Assembly: GCF_005860795.2 (NCBI RefSeq)
Contig: NZ_CP058350.1
Span: 3,316,501 to 3,380,500 of the forward strand
DNA: 64,000 nucleotides
Source: Peteryoungia desertarenae
GTDB taxonomy: Bacteria > Pseudomonadota > Alphaproteobacteria > Rhizobiales > Rhizobiaceae
Direction of reading: 5' to 3'
Shown here: positions 36,719-45,454 of the stretch, piece by piece
Numbering within the stretch: the first letter of the stretch is position 1
Layout: each line of letters begins with the position of its first letter
Notes under the pieces: model-generated
The model's input: only the letters and a program-made list of their open reading frames with translations
The model's database searches: none
Told to the model about the DNA's origin: nothing
Made by a program: the position numbers and the translations under genes

Positions 36719-37672
36719 TCAGCGAAACAGCGCGAGCGACTGACCCATTGTGCCATTGGCAATATTGAGACCGATCGTCTGAAGCTGCTGCTGCACGGTC
36801 TGGGCAGCCTTCTTGACCGCCTCCTCCTGCATGTTCGCATCCACAAGCCGCCCGATACCGATGGTCGTCGTATCCTGAAGATCTTGCAGGAAGCTCTGAT
36901 TATCCGAGATCCGATTGCGGGTTGAGCCGAGATCGGCCCCGGCATCGATCATGTCGACCATGACACTGTTCAACGCCGAGATCATGCCATCGATCTCGTC
37001 AGTGGTGGTTGTCTCGGAGATTTCGATCGGACGTGAGCCCGGATTGACCGGGACGGACGAGTTGGCATCGAGCAGATAATAGTCGTAGGCAGAACCGCTG
37101 CGGGTCATCCCCGCGTTCGAGCGTGTCAATATACCATCTTCGGCATTCTCACCCGAAGCAAGCGTTGACTTGGCGGTGTCGAAATCGATCACGTTGATCT
37201 CGATCGAACCCTGGCCATCAGAGGTAACACCTGCCACCATCGACTCGACTTTCGGCGTCTGCCCTGCCTCGGCCTTGAGCCAGTTCTGGCCGTTGAACGA
37301 GCTGGAATCGATCACCGTCGTCAGCTGCTGCTTCAACTGCGTGATTTCCTCGTTGACTGCACGCCTGTCGACACCCGGCGAGCGCGCCATGATCAGCTTG
37401 GATTGAATATCGGAGACGATCGCAGTTGCTTTTTCCATGCCGAGCGCAGCGGTATCAGTAATGGCGGCAGCAAGCCCGCTCGCGTCTTCAGCCGTTGACA
37501 GCTGCAGGTTCGACGAATTCATCGTCGTGGCAATGGACCAATAGGCCGCATTATCGGCAGCCTTGTTGACTTCACGGCCAGAAGCAACACGCGTCGTCGT
37601 GTTCTCAAGCGCCCGGTTCGAACCGGTCAGCAGGGAAAGAGCGGAAGCCGCAGTTGCATTGATCGCAGTCAT
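36719..37672 (-). CDS. Flagellin
   Basis: A 317-aa filament protein. The N-terminal D0/D1 region (ALSLLTGSNRALENTTTRVA, SGREVNKAADNAAYWSIATT cut to 20 residues) and C-terminal D0/D1 region (STRNRISDNQSFLQDL, IANGTMGQSLALFR) are conserved. The short variable centre is typical of rhizobial flagellins. It is exported by the flagellar type III system, so there is no signal peptide. No other flagellar gene is in the window, so this is a solitary flagellin locus. AAGGTGA lies about 11 nt before the ATG. Confidence 0.95.
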   Translation of the reverse strand: MTAINATAASALSLLTGSNRALENTTTRVASGREVNKAADNAAYWSIATTMNSSNLQLSTAEDASGLAAAITDTAALGMEKATAIVSDIQSKLIMARSPGVDRRAVNEEITQLKQQLTTVIDSSSFNGQNWLKAEAGQTPKVESMVAGVTSDGQGSIEINVIDFDTAKSTLASGENAEDGILTRSNAGMTRSGSAYDYYLLDANSSVPVNPGSRPIEISETTTTDEIDGMISALNSVMVDMIDAGADLGSTRNRISDNQSFLQDLQDTTTIGIGRLVDANMQEEAVKKAAQTVQQQLQTIGLNIANGTMGQSLALFR

Positions 37673-38006
37673 AAGCGCAAGTCACCTTGAATTCGGGTCA
37701 CCATCGGCGGTGACGACATGTTCGTCCCTAGCCTTTTACACGCTCGACTTTGCTACCTTCTTTCACCATTCGTTTAAATTTTAGCAAAACGACGTTTAGT
37801 GAGCCCGAGCCCGCTACGGCAGCTGGGGCAGCCCTGCGGAGATCCGAATAAAACGACAAAATTTCAGTAAGGTAAGAAAGAAGGATGACCTATGAAAGGA
37901 GGAAGCTGAATCAACATCTGAAGATCGGCCAAGAGGCATCGACGGGGCCAGACTTTCTGAACAGAAAGGGCTACCGGCGTCCCTCCACCCGTTGATGGCG
38001 CATCGA
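37673..38006. other. Intergenic region upstream of flagellin
   Basis: About 330 nt without a credible gene. The part near 37765-37800 is distinctly AT-rich and may hold the flagellin promoter on the minus strand. I could not find a well-spaced sigma-28 promoter (TAAA-N15-GCCGATAA). Confidence 0.5.
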
Positions 38007-38267
38007 TCAGTCTGCCGAATGAAGCCGTCGCATGGTGAATTCGATCTGATCGTCGTCAAGCTGTCGCCAGCTCTCGACTTCGGTCCAGTAGGCCGCCTTG
38101 GGAAAGGCATCGAACCATTCGCGCGCTTTTTTGCGCGCTTCCTCACGGCTGAGACAGAAAGTCTCCCTAACGTAAGCGCTGCCGCTGCGACCGTTGCCTG
38201 CCGCCCTGTAGTCCGCAATACGCTTTTTCAGGCCGCTCATATGCGGCGGACCGGGTACTCTGCTCAT
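38007..38267 (-). CDS. Small conserved hypothetical protein
   Basis: An 86-aa soluble, charged protein with segments KKRIADYRAAGNGRSGSAYV and REEARKKAREWFDAFPKAAY. The Lys/Arg-rich N-terminal half and helical C-terminal half could suit nucleic-acid or protein binding, but I do not recognise a family. Start 38267 has GAGGGA upstream; an internal ATG at 38240 is possible, and the frame extends to 38366 without support. It is divergent from hemF. Confidence 0.6.
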   Translation of the reverse strand: MSRVPGPPHMSGLKKRIADYRAAGNGRSGSAYVRETFCLSREEARKKAREWFDAFPKAAYWTEVESWRQLDDDQIEFTMRRLHSAD

Positions 38268-38404
38268 CACATCCCTCGCATGCAAAGACTTTAATACGCT
38301 AGGAATGCTGTGGCGAGTCGAAAATCGTGGGAGACTGCAGCCTGAAGGTGGTCGCTCTTGCGGCAACCTGCTAATTCAGAATGACTGATCATGGGGGAGT
38401 GCAC

Positions 38405-39319
38405 ATGGAGCGACCGGACCTGCCGAAAGGCCTGCCCGAAGACATCGAGGACAAGAAGGCGCAGGCGCGCGCCTGGTTTGAAAGCCTGCGCGACACGATC
38501 TGCGCGTCTTTTGAAGCTCTTGAAGACGAATTGACAGGCCCGATGGCCGACCGCCCAGCAGGTCGCTTTGCCGGCAAGGACTGGCTGCGCGAAGACGGTG
38601 CCGGCGGCGGTGGCCGCATGTCCATGATGGAAGGACGCGTCTTCGAAAAAGTCGGTGTCCATACCTCCACCGTCCATGGCGAATTCTCAGCCGAGATGCG
38701 CAAGCAGATGCCGGGAGCCGATGAGGACCCGCGTTTCTGGGCCTCCGGCATTTCTCTCATCGCCCATCCGGTGAACCCCAATGTCCCGACGGTGCATATG
38801 AACACCCGCATGGTCGTCACGTCGAGCCATTGGTTCGGTGGTGGTGCAGACCTGACGCCGGTGCTGAACCGTCGCCGCACCCAGGACGACCCGGATACGA
38901 AGATCTTCCACCGGGCAATGGAGATCACCTGCAATCGTCACGAACCTGTGGCTGACTATGCGGCCTACAAGACATGGTGCGACGAGTATTTCTTCCTCAA
39001 GCATCGCAACGAGCCACGCGGCATCGGCGGCATCTTCTTCGACTGGCTGACCGCCGACCCGGAAAAAGGTGGCTGGGATGCCAATTTCGCTTTCGTCCAG
39101 GATGTTGGACGCGCCTTCAATCTCGTCTACCCGAAGATCGTCCGCGGCAACTTTAACAATCCCTGGACTGAGGAAGACCGCGAGGAACAACTCGTCCGTC
39201 GTGGCCGCTATGTGGAATTCAATCTGCTCTATGATCGCGGAACCATCTTCGGCCTGAAAACCGGCGGCAACATCGAATCGATTCTGTCTTCCCTGCCCCC
39301 ACTGGTCCGCTGGCCCTGA
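38405..39319 (+). CDS. hemF: Oxygen-dependent coproporphyrinogen III oxidase
   Basis: A 304-aa cytosolic haem-biosynthesis enzyme converting coproporphyrinogen III to protoporphyrinogen IX with O2. Conserved segments include [44 protein letters not shown] and the closing [26 protein letters not shown] before ATG 38405 (MERPDLPKG) supports this start over the ATG at 38381. It makes haem precursors needed, among others, by the bc1 cytochromes encoded in this window. Confidence 0.97.
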   Translation: MERPDLPKGLPEDIEDKKAQARAWFESLRDTICASFEALEDELTGPMADRPAGRFAGKDWLREDGAGGGGRMSMMEGRVFEKVGVHTSTVHGEFSAEMRKQMPGADEDPRFWASGISLIAHPVNPNVPTVHMNTRMVVTSSHWFGGGADLTPVLNRRRTQDDPDTKIFHRAMEITCNRHEPVADYAAYKTWCDEYFFLKHRNEPRGIGGIFFDWLTADPEKGGWDANFAFVQDVGRAFNLVYPKIVRGNFNNPWTEEDREEQLVRRGRYVEFNLLYDRGTIFGLKTGGNIESILSSLPPLVRWP

Positions 39320-39506
39320 AGCGGGTGAACCGGCGTCAAATGACGTCGAAACCTGCGTCTGGGACAAGTACCGGCAAAATAACAGAATATTCTAATATCA
39401 CGAAGGCTTGGCGCGCTTGTGACCTCAGGTGCGCCCGGTTTCGTTTGCATTTTACGGGTTCTCGTCGCATCCTTCGGACGCACGCTATCTAGAGGAGGAG
39501 ATAGAC

Positions 39507-39782
39507 ATGACCCAGTCTGTCAGGAGTACCGCCCCCCCAGTAAGTGAACCCGCTGCCCGAGTGATCGGCACACCCGAACTTATTGATCGGCTGGCGGAGG
39601 AGTTGCGTTCCTCAAGTGATGTAGATCTGCCCCATTCCTATTTCGTCGAGCAGGTCAAACTGCGACTCGCAGGATCAACAGACCCCGACCGTCTTGCAGC
39701 CAACGCAGTTGAAAGCCGCTCACCAGCCTACAGCCGAAAGGTCAGTGCATCTGTCTTTCAGGCCTGGGCCATGCCCGACTGA
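39507..39782 (+). CDS. Small hypothetical protein
   Basis: A 91-aa soluble protein with a strong GAGGAGGAG ribosome-binding site 7 nt before ATG 39507, followed 34 nt after its stop by a good terminator, so it is probably a real monocistronic gene. It contains TPELIDRLAEELRSSSDVDL and VEQVKLRLAGSTDPDRLAAN, both likely helical. I do not recognise a family. The frame extends upstream to 39429 without support. Confidence 0.6.
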   Translation: MTQSVRSTAPPVSEPAARVIGTPELIDRLAEELRSSSDVDLPHSYFVEQVKLRLAGSTDPDRLAANAVESRSPAYSRKVSASVFQAWAMPD

Positions 39783-39816
39783 CCAAAGATCCACCGCAAG
39801 CATTAGCCTCCAATTC

Positions 39817-39840
39817 ACCGCCCACACGGGCGGTTTTTTT
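39817..39840 (+). terminator. Rho-independent terminator
   Basis: ACCGCCC and GGGCGGT form a 7-bp stem with an ACAC loop followed by six further T residues. It ends the small gene at 39507-39782. Confidence 0.92.
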
Positions 39841-39904
39841 GATATACTGCCAGAACAACGCATCAGCCTGTGCGTTGAACCGTGACCAACAAGGGAGAAT
39901 TGTC

Positions 39905-40093
39905 ATGCGACAGTTTGAATGTGGAACACTGGTCCCCGGATGTGACTGGCACACCCGCGCCGAAGAAGATGCCGAAATTGTCCGCCGAGCCGTCGAGCAT
40001 ATGAGGACGGCCCATGGCGAAACGGTCATCCGGGAAAACATGGTCGACAATATCAAGGCCCGGATCCGCGACGAGGCCCACAAGGCCGCCTGA
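39905..40093 (+). CDS. DUF1059 family small protein
   Basis: A 62-aa protein with Cys and His spaced as MRQFECGTLVPGCDWH and a downstream EHMRTAHG, an arrangement resembling a small zinc-binding site (C-x6-C and H-x4-H). This matches the DUF1059 family. AAGGGAG precedes ATG 39905; the frame extends to 39839 across the preceding terminator and is not supported there. It has its own hairpin end at 40125-40147. Function unknown. Confidence 0.85.
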   Translation: MRQFECGTLVPGCDWHTRAEEDAEIVRRAVEHMRTAHGETVIRENMVDNIKARIRDEAHKAA

Positions 40094-40124
40094 AACCTGA
40101 GATGGCAACAGTCAGAACCTCAAG

Positions 40125-40147
40125 CGGAGCCCGACATCCGGGCTCCG
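40125..40147. terminator. Hairpin between DUF1059 and fasciclin genes
   Basis: CGGAGCCCG and CGGGCTCCG form a perfect 9-bp stem with loop ACATC between two convergent genes. The following sequence has only a short T tract (AGGTTTTGC). Confidence 0.6.
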
Positions 40148-40165
40148 TGGATTAGGTTTTGCAGA

Positions 40166-40654
40166 TCAGCTGCTCGGCAGCATGACCTTGTCGATGACAT
40201 GGATCACGCCGTTATCTGTGCGGATATCGGCGGACACGACATTTGCGCCATCCACAGTGACGCCGGAGGAAGACTTGCTGACGGCAAGCGTCCGGTCACC
40301 ACCGCCCTTGATCGTACGGACATGGATGGTACGCCCCGGCAGCATGTTTGAGGTGAGCTCGCGACCAACAACATGATAGCTCAGGATCGCAACGAGCTGA
40401 TCCTTGTTTTCCGGCTTCAGAAGATTCTCGACTGTGCCGGCAGGCAGAGCCGCAAAGGCTTCATCGGTCGGGGCGAAGACCGTGAGCGGCCCACCCGAGG
40501 AGAGCGCGTCCACCAAACCGGCGGCCTGGGCCGCAGCCAGCAATGTCTGGAAGCTTCCGGCCTGTTGAGCGGTCTCGACAATATTGGCGGCCATAGCAGA
40601 GGAGCCGGCGAAGGTCATGGCTGCCCCGACGAATGCGAATGCGATGCGTTTCAT
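40166..40654 (-). CDS. Fasciclin-domain secreted protein
   Basis: A 162-aa exported protein with a signal peptide (MKRIAFAFVGAAMTFAGSSA, cleavage after AMA) and one FAS1/beta-Ig-H3 domain. The domain hallmarks are FAPTDEAFAALPAGTVENLL, the YHVVG segment and the closing NGVIHVIDKVMLP. Such proteins act in adhesion at the cell surface or periplasm. AGGAGGG 7 nt before ATG 40654 fixes the start. It is a single gene with no obvious operon partner. Confidence 0.94.
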   Translation of the reverse strand: MKRIAFAFVGAAMTFAGSSAMAANIVETAQQAGSFQTLLAAAQAAGLVDALSSGGPLTVFAPTDEAFAALPAGTVENLLKPENKDQLVAILSYHVVGRELTSNMLPGRTIHVRTIKGGGDRTLAVSKSSSGVTVDGANVVSADIRTDNGVIHVIDKVMLPSS

Positions 40655-40843
40655 GGTAAATCCCTCCTGAAATGCTCCGACCGGCCTCATGCCGGTCTTT
40701 CGAAGCTGGAGGAGATACGCACAGATTGTCGCACCCGGTTCAGCTAGGGACGGACACTCTTTTTTGAGCAAAACGGGAAAAACCGATCGACTAATCGGAC
40801 GTACGCGCGCCGCTCACGCACGTCCTCTGTTCGATTGCAGGCT

Positions 40844-42103
40844 TCAGGAAGAGGCTGCCAATACCGATAGGCGCTCAATCAGAGCCTTCCGACTGAGACT
40901 GAACTGCGAGGCAACCCATTCCTTCTCCAGACCAGCCAAAAGCACGCCAACCCGTGGCCCGGGCTGTATGCCGTGTTCAAGGGCATCAGCACCCTTCAAC
41001 GGAAACACCGGGCGCTGATATCGCACGACCTGTTCAAGCAGCGCGGAAAGGCGCCCGACCCGCATCATCGCTTCCGTATCGACCTCCGCCGCCCGTCTGG
41101 CGCTGGCAAGTGCAAGTCGCAGGACCGCCGCGATCCCGGCCGGCCCGTGCTGGTAGAGCAGACGCGCAAGCTCTGCATCTGACGTTGCTTCGCCAACCTT
41201 GGGAGCGGCACCGAAGGCGTCCAGAAAACCCGCCTCGGCATTTGAAAGCCGCAATCGTGCGGCCATCGCCTTCAGTCGCTCTGGATCCCGCGGCACGATC
41301 GCCGCCAACCTGAGGAGCGGATCCGGCTTCCAGCCCAGCGCCTGTTCGGTTGCGATTAGTCCCGGGATGGCATCGATACCCCATTTCTCCGTTTCCGGCA
41401 GAATCGCCGTGAGTACACCCGCCTGTCGCATCCACAAGAGTGCACGACCCGGATCTTCAGCGGACAGCAGCTTCTTCATTTCCGCCCAGATGCGCTCCGC
41501 CGACAGCAGGGACAGCTTGTCGCGCGCCCGCGCCGAAGCCTTCAGGCCCGCAGCATCCGGACGCCCGCCGCCGTAGAACGCGAAGAAGCGGAAAAAGCGC
41601 AGCACGCGCAGGTAATCTTCAGCGATCCGCTGGTCGGCATCGCCGATGAAACGCACGGTCTTCGTCTCGATGTCCTTGAGACCGTCGACCAGATCGACCA
41701 CCTCGCCATCCTGACCGACGTAAAGCGCGTTGATTGTCAGGTCGCGACGCATGGCATCCTCCTGCCAGTCCGCCCCGAAGGCCACTTGCGCCCGCCGCCC
41801 GTCCGTCTCGACATCATGGCGAAGCGTCGTCACTTCATAGCCCTTCCCGTCGATGACCAGCGTCACCGTCCCATGCTCGATCCCGGTCGGCACGGCCTTG
41901 ATACCCGCCGCTTCCGCCCGCGACACCACCTCTTGCGGAGCCAGCGTTGTTGCGAGATCGATATCGCCGACCGGCAGACCCATCAGGCTGTTGCGCACGG
42001 CACCACCGACAACGCGCACCTCGCCGCCGTCAGCATTGAGAAGTTCGAACAGCCGGGTGACGGCAGCGCTCTTGAACCAGTCCTCGCCGGACAAGTTGGT
42101 CAT
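40844..42103 (-). CDS. cca: CCA tRNA nucleotidyltransferase / poly(A) polymerase family protein
   Basis: A 419-aa enzyme adding or repairing the 3' CCA of tRNAs. The nucleotidyltransferase head has VVGGAVRNSLMGLPVGDIDL with the catalytic Asp pair (DID), RRDLTINALYV, and the neck segment AEDYLRVLRFFRF. It is the class II bacterial type. It overlaps the upstream NUDIX gene by 4 nt (ATGA), making it the last gene of a coupled DUF1285-NUDIX-cca operon. Poly(A) polymerase activity cannot be excluded, since the two families are hard to separate by eye. Confidence 0.94.
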   Translation of the reverse strand: MTNLSGEDWFKSAAVTRLFELLNADGGEVRVVGGAVRNSLMGLPVGDIDLATTLAPQEVVSRAEAAGIKAVPTGIEHGTVTLVIDGKGYEVTTLRHDVETDGRRAQVAFGADWQEDAMRRDLTINALYVGQDGEVVDLVDGLKDIETKTVRFIGDADQRIAEDYLRVLRFFRFFAFYGGGRPDAAGLKASARARDKLSLLSAERIWAEMKKLLSAEDPGRALLWMRQAGVLTAILPETEKWGIDAIPGLIATEQALGWKPDPLLRLAAIVPRDPERLKAMAARLRLSNAEAGFLDAFGAAPKVGEATSDAELARLLYQHGPAGIAAVLRLALASARRAAEVDTEAMMRVGRLSALLEQVVRYQRPVFPLKGADALEHGIQPGPRVGVLLAGLEKEWVASQFSLSRKALIERLSVLAASS

Positions 42104-42732
42104 GCATAAAGCCTTTCATAGAGTGTGCGGATAAGCCCGGCGGTAATGCCCCATATCCTCCGCTCGCCATAGGGCATGACGTAGAAGCGCCGCATCGCGC
42201 CAGCCAGCATCCGGCTATCCTGAGAATGGTTGGAAGGGTCCATCAGGAAGGAGAGCGGCACTTCGAACACGCTCTCCACCTCGTCGGGATTGGGCGTAAT
42301 CGTATAGCCCGGACGAACGACGGCCAGCACAGGCTGGATCCGGAACCCCGTACCGGTCAGGCTTTGCGGCAACCGTCCGACGGTTTCGACAAAACGCCGG
42401 TCGAGCCCGATCTCCTCTTCCGCTTCGCGAAGCGCGGCCTCTTCCGGGGTCTGATCCGTGTCATCGATCCCGCCCCCCGGAAACGCGATCTGGCCTGCAT
42501 GCTGGCGCAGCTTGGATGTCCGCTGGGTCAGGATGATCCGGGCGTCTTGATCATCGTCGATGACGCCGATGAGCACCGCAGCATCCTTGAGCGGCATATC
42601 CTGTATGACGAGATCCACATGGCCGTTCAAAGCGTGATTGCCATGATGTTCCCAACCATGGTCGAGCGGCGCGCCGACATGTTCAAGCGCCCGCCGACGG
42701 AAATCGGATGCCGAAAAAATCAGTTGTGTCAT
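42100..42732 (-). CDS. NUDIX hydrolase, CoA pyrophosphatase type
   Basis: A 210-aa NUDIX protein. The segment ILTQRTSKLRQHAGQIAFPG matches the additional signature of CoA pyrophosphatases (NudL/PCD1 type), and the NUDIX box continues with REAEEEIGL. It likely cleaves CoA or its derivatives to 4'-phosphopantetheine and 3',5'-ADP. It overlaps DUF1285 upstream and cca downstream by 4 nt each, so all three are translationally coupled. Confidence 0.9.
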   Translation of the reverse strand: MTQLIFSASDFRRRALEHVGAPLDHGWEHHGNHALNGHVDLVIQDMPLKDAAVLIGVIDDDQDARIILTQRTSKLRQHAGQIAFPGGGIDDTDQTPEEAALREAEEEIGLDRRFVETVGRLPQSLTGTGFRIQPVLAVVRPGYTITPNPDEVESVFEVPLSFLMDPSNHSQDSRMLAGAMRRFYVMPYGERRIWGITAGLIRTLYERLYA

Positions 42733-43352
42733 CTGGCAAGCCTGTCGAGCTCGTCCATCGGCATGATTGGGAAAACTGCAGAACCCGAGCGGATGGCAAA
42801 CATCGCTTTACCTTCGATCTCCACCGGCTCTCCGAGCTCGACGAGATCATACATCACAGCGCGCGACACCAGCGCCTCCAGTCGGCCCCGCACATGCAGA
42901 TAGGGCTTGAGCGCATGATCCTCCCCCTCGAATACAAACCGAAGCGGATGCTCCGGCCCAGCCTCCACGACATCGCCGACATTCGTCCGGAAGGTCAGCA
43001 CCTGCTGGTCATCTTGCGCGCTCGCCGTCATCTCGACAGCCACGAAATGCGCATCCTGAACGCGTATCCCCACCTTTTCCACAGGCGTAACGAGATAGGT
43101 CTTGCCATCTGCATCCTTGCGCAGAACAGTCGAAAACAACCGGACAAGGGCTTCGCGTCCGATCGGTGTTCCCATGTAGAACCAGGTCCCATCGGCCCTG
43201 ATTTCCATGTCGAGATCGCCGCAGAACGCAGGCTCCCAGCGATCAACGGGCGGCAGCGATCCCTTCGCGCCAGCCGTTTGCGCCTGGGCACGCGAGATCA
43301 TCGCGGCAAGCCCGGCAGCATCGGTTGTCGATTTCAGAGTATGGTCCGCCAT
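42729..43352 (-). CDS. DUF1285 protein
   Basis: A 207-aa soluble protein of the DUF1285 family, widely conserved in alphaproteobacteria next to NUDIX and cca genes. Landmarks are GSLPPVDRWEPAFCGDLDME and TWFYMGTPIGREALVRLFS. Function unknown. It is the first gene of the coupled operon and is divergent from the MoxR gene; about 158 nt between the starts should hold both promoters. Confidence 0.88.
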   Translation of the reverse strand: MADHTLKSTTDAAGLAAMISRAQAQTAGAKGSLPPVDRWEPAFCGDLDMEIRADGTWFYMGTPIGREALVRLFSTVLRKDADGKTYLVTPVEKVGIRVQDAHFVAVEMTASAQDDQQVLTFRTNVGDVVEAGPEHPLRFVFEGEDHALKPYLHVRGRLEALVSRAVMYDLVELGEPVEIEGKAMFAIRSGSAVFPIMPMDELDRLAR

Positions 43353-43407
43353 GTTTGCGTCTCTGTTGTTGTCTACAAGCCTTCACGGTCACGAGATAGT
43401 CATTCAG

Positions 43408-43419
43408 GACAAGCTTGTC
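43408..43419. repeat. 12-bp palindrome in the DUF1285/MoxR divergent promoter region
   Basis: GACAAGCTTGTC is a perfect palindrome, 56 nt from the DUF1285 start and 92 nt from the MoxR start. It could be an operator for one or both divergent units, but a single short palindrome can occur by chance. Confidence 0.25.
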
Positions 43420-43510
43420 AGCCGCCGATGCGCTAATAAGTTATTTTGATGTGAGGCGGATCCCTGATGCGGGCGATTCGTCGGGCCGGGCAAACCAACT
43501 GGAGTTGACC

Positions 43511-44524
43511 ATGGGCATGATGCCGAATCCGGAAAACGCAGCAGACGAAAAGGCGATCATCGAAGCCGCCGAAAAGGCGCTGGCCGATATTGCTGCTGTC
43601 CGCAAGGAAGTGTCGAAAGTCATCTTCGGGCAGGAAAAGGTGGTCGAAAACACGCTGCTTGCCATTCTTTCCGGCGGTCACGCACTGCTGGTCGGCGTTC
43701 CTGGCCTTGCCAAGACAAAACTCGTCACAACGCTCGGTGGTGTTCTCGGGCTCAACGCCAACCGTATCCAGTTCACGCCGGATCTGATGCCGTCCGATAT
43801 CATCGGCACCGAGGTGATGGATCAGGATGACACCGGTCGCCGCTCCTTCCGCTTCGTCAAGGGCCCCGTTTTCGCCCAGCTGCTGATGGCCGATGAGATC
43901 AACCGCGCCAGCCCGCGCACCCAGTCGGCCCTTCTGCAATCCATGCAGGAATATCACGTCACGATCGCCGGGCAGCGCTATGACCTGCCTGCCCCCTTCC
44001 ACGTTCTGGCAACACAGAACCCGCTGGAGCAGGAAGGCACCTATCCTCTGCCTGAAGCGCAGCTCGACCGCTTCCTGCTGCAGGTCGATGTGGGCTATCC
44101 GGAACTCGCCGCCGAGCGGCAGATCCTCCTCGACACCACTGGTGTCAGCGAGGGTCGTGCTTCGAGCGTTCTCGACAGCGCCCGACTCATCGAGATCCAG
44201 AAACTCATCCGCCAGATGCCAGTTTCCGATACGGTGGTCGATGCCATCCTGTCGCTCGTCCGCTCCGCCCGTCCCGGCCATGGCAATGCCATGACGGACA
44301 AGAACGTCGCCTGGGGCCCCGGCCCGCGTGCCGGCCAGTCGCTGATGCTCTGCGCCCGCGCCCGCGCACTTTACGAAGGCCGCCTCGCCCCCTCCATCGA
44401 TGATGTGCATGCGCTGGCAGAACCGGTTCTTCAGCATCGCATGGCCCTAACCTTCCCCGCCCGCGCCGAAGGCATGTCGGTGCGCGATGTCATCGCTGGC
44501 CTCGTCAGCAACCTGAAGGCATAG
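43511..44524 (+). CDS. MoxR-family AAA+ ATPase
   Basis: A 337-aa AAA+ chaperone-like ATPase of the MoxR (MRP subfamily) group. Walker A is GVPGLAKTKLV, Walker B LLMADEINRASPRTQSALLQ, and sensor 1 lies in HVLATQNPLEQEGTYPLPEA. MoxR proteins act with VWA-domain partners encoded alongside. Here DUF58 and two VWA-like membrane proteins follow within a few nucleotides. GGAG 6 nt before ATG 43511 supports the start; the frame extends to 43415. The client is not known for this cluster. Confidence 0.95.
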   Translation: MGMMPNPENAADEKAIIEAAEKALADIAAVRKEVSKVIFGQEKVVENTLLAILSGGHALLVGVPGLAKTKLVTTLGGVLGLNANRIQFTPDLMPSDIIGTEVMDQDDTGRRSFRFVKGPVFAQLLMADEINRASPRTQSALLQSMQEYHVTIAGQRYDLPAPFHVLATQNPLEQEGTYPLPEAQLDRFLLQVDVGYPELAAERQILLDTTGVSEGRASSVLDSARLIEIQKLIRQMPVSDTVVDAILSLVRSARPGHGNAMTDKNVAWGPGPRAGQSLMLCARARALYEGRLAPSIDDVHALAEPVLQHRMALTFPARAEGMSVRDVIAGLVSNLKA

Positions 44525-44538
44525 GAGAAGTCGTAAAC

Positions 44539-45450
44539 GTGGCATCCATCGGCCAGATTGTCGAACAAACCCCAGGCAGCGAGGTCCTGAAGCGCGCCCG
44601 TCAGCGCGCCGTGCTCGTGCCCGATTGCCTGGTGGAGGCGCGCCGGATTGCCAATACGGTCATTGCCGGCTGGCATGGCCGACGCAAGCGTGGAGTGGGC
44701 GAAAACTTCTGGCAGTTCCGCCCCTATGCCGAAGGCGAGAGCTTCTCGCGCATCGACTGGCGCCGCTCTGCCCGTGACGACCACACCTATGTCCGTGACC
44801 TGGAATGGGAAGCAGCCCACACTGTCTGGCTCTGGGCCGATCTGTCGCCCTCAATGATGTACAAGTCGACGCTGTCCCCCGTTTCCAAGGAAAGCCGGGC
44901 GCTCGTCCTGATGCTGGCCTTGGCCGAAGTTTTGGCACGCTCCGGCGAACGCATCGGTTGCCCCGGCATCATGGAACCGGTTTCCGCCCGCAATGCTGCC
45001 GAACGACTGGCAACGGCCATCATGCATGCGCCCCCGAGCGCCGGCCTGCCGGAGACGGGCATGATCCGAGGCGCGAGCGATATTGTCCTGATCGGCGACT
45101 TCCTTGATGATGCCGATACGGTCATGGAACGCATCTCGCCGCTCGCCCGCCGTGGTTTGCGCGGCCATGTGATCGAGATCGCCGATCCGGCGGAAGAGAC
45201 CTTCCCCTATAGCGGCCGAACCGAATTCACCGATCCAGAAACGGGGGAAAAGCTCGTTTCCGGTCGGGCAGAGAGCCTGCGCGAGGAATATCAGCGGGCC
45301 TATATCGCCCGCCGCGACAACATCGGGGAAGCCTTGAGGCGCATGGGCTGGAGCTTCATGTTCCATCGCACTGACAGCCTTGCCTCCGAAGCGCTGGTCG
45401 CAGTGCATATGCATCTTTCGGGACAGGGTCCCGGCCTGGCAAGGAGCTGA
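44539..45450 (+). CDS. DUF58 domain protein
   Basis: A 303-aa soluble protein of the DUF58 family, the usual partner of MoxR ATPases. The family segment ENFWQFRPYAEGESFSRIDW and RRSARDDHTYVRDLEWEAA precede a VWA-like strand with a DxSxS metal site (WADLSPSM). It starts with GTG, 14 nt after the MoxR stop, with AGGAG upstream. It probably links the MoxR ATPase to the membrane proteins encoded next. Confidence 0.93.
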   Translation: MASIGQIVEQTPGSEVLKRARQRAVLVPDCLVEARRIANTVIAGWHGRRKRGVGENFWQFRPYAEGESFSRIDWRRSARDDHTYVRDLEWEAAHTVWLWADLSPSMMYKSTLSPVSKESRALVLMLALAEVLARSGERIGCPGIMEPVSARNAAERLATAIMHAPPSAGLPETGMIRGASDIVLIGDFLDDADTVMERISPLARRGLRGHVIEIADPAEETFPYSGRTEFTDPETGEKLVSGRAESLREEYQRAYIARRDNIGEALRRMGWSFMFHRTDSLASEALVAVHMHLSGQGPGLARS

Positions 45451-45454
45451 GCCG

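Noticed and set aside
37681..37800. A possible sigma-28 promoter for flagellin (TAAA and GCCGAT on the minus strand)
   Set aside because: The two elements are 26 nt apart instead of about 15, so the match is not credible.
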